Positions 58,591 to 64,000 of a stretch of DNA of 64,000 nt are shown here, in pieces. The DNA comes from Termitomyces sp. T153 (Eukaryota; Basidiomycota; Agaricomycetes; Agaricales; Lyophyllaceae), in contig JACKQL020000003.1 in assembly GCA_018296165.2 (NCBI GenBank), positions 992,001 through 1,056,000 on the forward strand. The letters are read 5' to 3'. A program made the position numbers and the translations under genes. Numbering within the stretch: the first letter of the stretch is position 1; every line of letters starts with the position of its first letter. Below the pieces are notes generated by a model that saw only the letters and a list, made by a program, of their open reading frames with translations, made no database searches and was not told where the DNA came from.

Positions 58591-61500
58591 ATGCCTATGG
58601 AACACATGTAAGTCTGACCTTCACTATTACATTACATTTTCTCATACGTTTCCAGACGGCAGCGAATGATGCAGGATACCAGCCTCTATCCAGGGTTTGG
58701 CGGGCCCAAGTCAAAAGATTCACCCTCCGTCATTGTAGGTCCTCAGAAACCATCAAATACAAAGTTCATATGGTTGAAATCTTTAGTCTGTGTCCTCATC
58801 TAGTGGTTCATCCTCTGCTGTGCTGCCAAATCGTTCAGCACATCGCACGAAGAGTCCGATTGTAATATCCTCAGATGAAGAAGACGAATTACCAAAGCGA
58901 CCCTCCTCCGGCGCTTCTACATTACCTTCAAGGTGTATGTTCTCTCAACTGATATCAATTTAAGGCTAACAAAGTGACTATAGTGGTATATCTCCTTTGG
59001 AAACACCACTCATCCCTTCATTGCCGCCACTGAAGATCCGCGATTTAACTCAGAAGAAAGTTGACACGATCGATTTGTCTTCGCCTGTGCGATTTGTTTC
59101 AAAGCCAACACCAATACCCATTCCGTCAAATAAAGACTTCTTATTACAGCACTCTTCTCCTGCCTATACCTATGGTCGAGTCAGTATCGTACCATCTCTG
59201 TTATTCACAACTGGTTCATAACCAACTGTTCTAGGTACAACACACAGACACGATACCAATAGCTGACACCTCTGAAGACAATGTCTATATCTCCCCTGCC
59301 GAGGCTGAGAAAGCCATTCGGGAATTAATGAGCGGCGGGATGGGTCAAGAGTTGGAAACGGAGATCAATATGGATGACGCCATAGTCAAGGGTTTCCGTC
59401 AGGACATCAAGCTGCTTCCACACCAAGTCATCGGTCGCGCTTGGATGAAGGAGCGCGAAGATCCGTCAAAAAAGAGGTTTGGGGGTATTCTTGCCGATGA
59501 CATGGGGTACAACCGACCTTTTTTCTATATGTATCTTCCTGTTCTCTGACTGCGTTTGATAGGCTTGGGAAGACCATACAAACACTTACGCGCATTGTCG
59601 AAGGTCGGGCGCGCAAGAGTGACCGTGACGACGGATGGGCTGCTACGACGCTGTTCGTAAATACCGTGATTTTCATGTATATCTTGTACTGATAGCGTGA
59701 TTAGTGTCGTATGTCCTTTGGCGCTAGTCGAACAATGGGCGGATGAGATTACCAAAATGGCTGAAGATACGACAGTCCTTAAGCATCATGGCTCGTCCAG
59801 AACTTCCGGTGCGTTTGCAGCATTTTCATTCTTCGGTGATCAAACCGAAAAGTCCTCAAGATCCCACGGCGTTGCGGAAGTTTCGTGTAGTCGTTACCAC
59901 CTATGACGTCGTCAAGTCCGAGTACGAGGCGTATATGTCGGGCGCCAAAGACGAGTCTCAGACCAAGTTATCCTCAAAGAAGAACAGCGAAGCGGGTTCC
60001 GACGATGATACGTCATCCGGTGCTCTAGACAAGTTTGGGCGATCATTAAATGTCAAGGAAAAGAAGACAAGGTCCAAGTCCAACAAGAAGAGTGCGCTTT
60101 TTGGTGTCAAATGGTGGCGTGTCGTGTTGGGTACAATCCTGCCTCTTTCTAAAAGTTCCTAACATTGATGAACCAGATAGACGAGGCACATAGCATCAAG
60201 AACGTGAAGACAAAGGGTGCCATTTCTTGTTGCGAGCTTGAAGGTAAATACCGATGGTGTCTCACTGGTACTCCGATGTGAGCCATCTTCCTGGGAATTG
60301 ATTTCTTTAACATAAACTGATGTTCTCATTACGTAGGCAAAACAGCATCGACGAACTTTACTCTCTCTTTAAGTTCCTCCGCATTAAGCCTTACAGCAAC
60401 TGGACAACCTTTAACGAACATGTTGCCAAACCTGTCAAAACTGGACGGGGCGCTATCAGGGCGATGAAACGGCTCCAAGTTGTTTTGAATCAAATTATGC
60501 TGAGGCGACAGAAGGATCAGACCCTCAATGGGAAAGCGCTTCTGGATCTTCCGAAGCGTACCGTGTCGGTTGTCTCGTGCGAGTTTGATTCGTCGGAGAA
60601 GGCATTTTATGCCGGATTAGAGAATAAGATGGAGAGTGTCATCAAAAAGTTGATGAGGAATGGCCAGAATAATTACATTTCAGTCCTCTTACTATTGCTT
60701 CGACTTCGTCAAGGTACTATCTTTTTTATATGTGCTCTATCCATCATATAAGCTGATTTTTTCCATAGCCTGTAATCATCCTGTGCTTGTCGCACAAGAT
60801 TACAAGAGTGACATGGAGGAGCTGGACCCGAAAGCAAAGAGAAGTGCGGACGACGATGACACAGATATTCTCGTTGGGGCTTTCTCTCAGCTCGGGGTGA
60901 CGCGCAAGTGTCGCGTTTGCACGACAGAGTACGTTTATAGACTCAGCATAGAATGTGTATCTGATGATTAGTTAGACTTAACTCACGTAATGCTGCCCCG
61001 GATGAGCCAGAGCATCTTTGTCTCGACTGTGTGCCTTTCGCGCAGCAGGCGAAACAAGCGGAGAAGACGCGTCCGACGTCAGCGAAGATAAGGATGATCC
61101 TGAAGCTGCTTGCAGATGTTAAGGAACGGTCTAGAGGAGAAGAGAAAACCATCATCTTTTCACAATTCACAAAGATGCTTGACTTGATTGAGCCATTCTT
61201 GAAGGACAAAGGAATAGAGTACGTTAGATGTGAGTTGATCGATCTGTTTTTCAGTACCCTCGTGCTGATACTCTCGTGCTGATACCGAACAGATGATGGC
61301 TCAATGGACCTGAAGACTCGTAACGAATCCCTGCAAGCTATCAAGACCGTCAAGAGTGTATGTGTTATCTTGATATCGTTTAAGGCTGGCAGTACAGGTG
61401 AGAGAAAGCGGCGTTGTTGAACTCCTATTGAACATTTGCATACATAGGCTTGAACCTGACGGCGTGTAATAATGTCATCCTTGTCGATTTGTGGTGGAAT

Positions 61501-61794
61501 CCTGCCCTAGAAGACCAAGCATTTGACCGTGCCCATCGGCTTGGGCAAAAGCGCGATGTACATATATTCAAACTCAAGATTGACGAAACAGTCGAAGATC
61601 GGATACTGACTGTAAGCCCACACAATATAATGAAGGTTATTCATCTAACCTCTTGGTTCTAGCTTCAAGAGAAGAAGAGGGAGCTTGCACGGGCAGCTCT
61701 GAGCGGAGACAAGATCAAGAACATGCGCCTTGGCATGGATGATCTCCTTGCTTTGTTCCGACCTGGTGGCAGGGACGAAGATGAGGAAGACTGA
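58591..61794 (+). CDS. SNF2-family DNA-dependent ATPase (Rad5/Uls1-like)
   Basis: Nuclear chromatin or DNA-damage-tolerance remodeller, about 890 aa from many short exons. Start MPMEH, then a disordered N-terminus with SPIVISSDEEDELP. ATPase lobe 1: LLPHQVIGRAWMKEREDPSK; ILADDMG/LGKTIQTLTRIV (motif I, split by an intron); VVCPLALVEQWADEI (Ia); VVVTTYDVV; DEAHSIKNVKTKG (II); WCLTGTPMQNSIDELYSLFK (III). A zinc-binding CRVC...CLDC insert replaces the full RING seen in Rad5. Lobe 2: KTIIFSQFTKMLDLIEPFLK, YDGSMDLKTRNESL, SFKAGSTGLNLTACNNVILV, WWNPALEDQAFDRAHRLGQK. The end LGMDDLLALFRPGG is typical of this branch. All ATPase motifs look intact. The short linker (SGALDKFGRSLNV) before motif II is low-complexity. 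Confidence 0.92.
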
Positions 61795-62265
61795 GTGATG
61801 ACTGAGTGATTTTCTTGGAACACATCTTGGGATTTTTTTCTGTAATATACCATACATTATTCATGTATAGATTTAGAAGGAAGCTTTTGATATCGATAGT
61901 GCAATGGAGATTGACTGGCCATGGATAATGCTCGTATTAATATTTCGTACATGTCCTAATACGCAGCTTTGCATAATACTTTTCGTGAGAAATCGATCCA
62001 CCCCGTGACAAAAATAGAGTAAACCAATTTTCTTTTCAGTCTTTGCCAGCCACTGCCGCTACTATCCCACCCGTAGTTCGGAGCACCCCTTGAGTTGGAC
62101 GTCACAATCTAGCCACACTTAGTCAAACGCCCTTTTCCAAACTCCGCCCGGAGAAAATTGAATCGATCAAAGCATTGATCGAGGTCTATGTAAGCGAACC
62201 GACCCTCGTGTGACCCTGGACGCGTTGCGTCGCTCATATCACATCGCTTTGTCACGCCAAAGACA
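61795..62265. other. Intergenic region
   Basis: 3' region of the SNF2 gene up to the next retroelement; no gene seen. Confidence 0.4.
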
Positions 62266-62340
62266 ATGGCTCCATTGTTTCTTTCCTCCCTCACTGTTAC
62301 GGACCTTATATATAGTCCAGTTATGCCTTGCTTCACCCTG

Positions 62341-62432
62341 TCCTGCTTCCTTCTCACCACTCACATAGAGCTTGTCAGGTTAGAGTTATTCGAGTCCTGC
62401 TTCCTTCTCACCACTCACGTAGAGCTTGTCAG
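62341..62432. repeat. 38-bp direct repeat in the retroelement 5' region
   Basis: TCCTGCTTCCTTCTCACCAC plus 18 more bases at 62341-62378, repeated at 62395-62432. The only difference is CAT against CGT, a CG-decay type change. Confidence 0.8.
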
Positions 62433-62485
62433 TCCATTGGACTACGAATTTTCTTCTACAGGACAAATTTTTTCTTTAGTTGTCA

Positions 62486-63540
62486 TGGCACATCCAGTCA
62501 GACGTGCTTGTTTGCCAAATGGCCGATTTGCTCCATCAGGCCCCATTACAGCCACAGGAATTGCATCTCCCCCACCTGTGTCACCTTCAATCATCTCTTT
62601 CCTCCCTTACTCCATCACCAATGCTTCCAGCCCCCATGTCTCTGATGCCTGATCAAGAACAATCTGTTCCTGGGCCCACTTTCAGTTCTAAAAGCAATGT
62701 GCTGTACACCCAGCTGCCAGACTCAGGACCACAGAGTAATGATGCAGCCTTAGCTGGCATGATGACCATGTTTTGTGCACTAGCAGCACTGGCCAATCAG
62801 TCACCTGGCCTCTCATCTTCCTTGGCCATGGCTCAGGAGCAAACAAATCTGTCTCTGCCACTGTTTCCAGCATTTGTTTCGAGCAATCAGTCTTCAGCTG
62901 GTAAGTCATTGCCTGCGCTATTTCCTGCTATCAAGACAAGCCTATTGCTGGACATTGCCCATCATGAGTTCTGACCTATGGACCTCTGCAAGCTGGATCT
63001 GACTTCAAAGTTCAGGCATGCAGACATGGAGCAGACAGATGCTAATGGGTCTAGAGTTACAGGCATCAAAGACTACCCTGCCTTGCACACTCTCATCATA
63101 CCCCTCTCAACATATTTCTCAGCATTGCAGGCATTTGCAGCCTCTGCCGGTGATGCACATGCAACATTTGTCATTGGGCATGGAGCTGCAAAGTATATCT
63201 CGCATCTCATGACACTCAACCAAAGATATGAATGGTCAGCTGTGCTTCAGTATCACATTCACTTCCACCTTAGCCACTGACAGGAGATGCTGGTGGGATC
63301 GTACACAGGCTGGGCCAAGCCAGACAATCTGCTTATGATGGAGTTTTGCCTAGGTAATGCACGTGTGCCACTAGCAGCATGCAAGTCCACTGGAAAACGG
63401 GATTGTGATATCAGTACCAAAACTTGCTTTGCTTATAATAAAGGGATGTGCACAACAGTTCCTTGCCCTGATGGACGTGTTCACAAGTGCCAGAGGTGCA
63501 GCAGCAAGGACCACCCTAAGAAAGAGTGTAAAAAGACTTG
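62486..63540 (+). pseudogene. Retroelement gag-like ORF with two zinc-binding motifs
   Basis: Starts MAHPVRRACLPNGRFAPSGP in one frame and shifts. Blocks: RVTGIKDYPALHTLIIPLST, AKYISHLMTLNQRYEWSAVL, QYHIHFHLSH, EMLVGSYTGWAKPD. The C-terminus has CFAYNKGMCTTVPCPDGRVH, a CCCH-like motif, and a true zinc knuckle CQRCSSKDHPKKEC (C-x2-C-x4-H-x4-C), ending at 63540. Stops at about 62650, 62972 and 63278 break it. The tail pattern, CCCH followed by CCHC, is common in gag proteins of mushroom tyrosine-recombinase retroelements. Confidence 0.6.
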
Positions 63541-64000
63541 AAGGCATATGCGGGCACATCTACAGCCCGCTGCACAGGTTCTTAATCTGGTTCTGGCTTC
63601 TTCTTCGTCAACATCTGTCTCTTTTATCACCGATCTCCCCAATTCCCATCTCTTTCCTCCTGGTCCACCACCACTGCCATGTCCTAATACCAATCCCCGC
63701 TGTAATTCCCCCCTTTTCCTCTCTTCTCTACAGATCCCAGTGTTGATGCCTCTTGCTGTCAATGCATGGCACCACTACCTCATTGATTACCCTGATCCTA
63801 GATTTGTAAACACTATTCTCAATATAATCCAGTTTGGTGCAAACATTGGTTTTATTGGCAAAGAACTCTCCCAGCCCTGTATAAACCTCAAATCAGCACT
63901 CGAGAATCATGATTTTGTCGACAATTCTGTGCACTTGTTAGTTGAGCATTCTCATGCAATCGGTCCTTTTGAATTCCCACCCCTTCCCAACTTCCAATGT
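63541..64000 (+). pseudogene. N-terminal part of the retroelement reverse-transcriptase ORF
   Basis: The frame leads through a Pro/Ser-rich linker to PVLMPLAVNAWHHYLIDYPD, then IIQFGANIGFIGKELSQPCI, NLKSALENHDFVDNSV and HAIGPFEFPPLPNFQ at the edge. These blocks normally precede the RT fingers domain in such elements. The catalytic region lies outside the window. Confidence 0.5.

Larger units (their letters stand above)
62266..64000 (+). mobile_element. 5' part of a retroelement, probably tyrosine-recombinase (DIRS/Ngaro-like) type
   Basis: Runs off the right edge. It starts near a TATA box (CTTATATATAG, about 62303) and a 38-bp direct repeat (62341-62378 and 62395-62432). It continues with a gag-like ORF and the beginning of a reverse-transcriptase ORF. 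CG is depleted from about 62440. The upstream end is approximate. Class is judged from the gag and pre-RT blocks; the recombinase itself would lie outside the window. Confidence 0.5.

Overview
The window reads as nuclear DNA of a mushroom-forming basidiomycete (Agaricomycetes). Its genes are densely packed and cut by many short introns, mostly about 50-70 bp, with GT-AG and some likely GC-AG ends. The transposon families (Plavaka-like DNA element, chromodomain Gypsy, Copia, probable tyrosine-recombinase retroelement) are those common in that class. Old repeats have lost nearly all their CG dinucleotides, the footprint of cytosine-methylation decay.

Layout. 1-4003: GDP-mannose 4,6-dehydratase (- strand, runs off the left edge), a SUZ-domain protein (-) and a Cys-Gly dipeptidase (dug1, +). 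4430-12340: a Copia gag remnant and a decayed Plavaka-like transposon with two repeat arrays. 12990-14408: aquaglyceroporin (+). 14409-29200: a transposon graveyard. It holds a ~113-bp minisatellite, a complete but dead chromovirus (17997-24374, -) with a nested solo LTR (21241-22388), out-of-order Gypsy pol fragments, and fragments of a peptidase-like transposon gene around a ~370-bp tandem duplication. 29380-31510: cytochrome P450 (-). 32957-35796: MRE11 (+). 36412-37494: ZZ-type zinc-finger protein (+). 38480-41087: ABC transporter (-). 42355-49903: a Copia element with matching 5-bp target duplications, carrying a tRNA-headed SINE-like insertion and a 900-bp foldback element. 51481-56746: ArfGAP, an unknown 273-aa protein, and a membrane protein with rhamnosidase-like extracellular domains. 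58591-61794: SNF2 ATPase (+). 62266-64000: the start of another retroelement.

The host genes do not form one pathway. They are mostly housekeeping genes (nucleotide-sugar synthesis, glutathione turnover, DNA break repair, chromatin remodelling, Arf GTPase control, transport) plus one P450. The most informative material is in the repeats. LTR pairs, target duplications and CG loss let the order of insertions be read. In the Copia element the CG loss stops abruptly near 47458 although both ends belong to one insertion.

Exon boundaries were placed by eye from splice consensus and protein-family continuity. Family names come from recognised motifs, not from searches.
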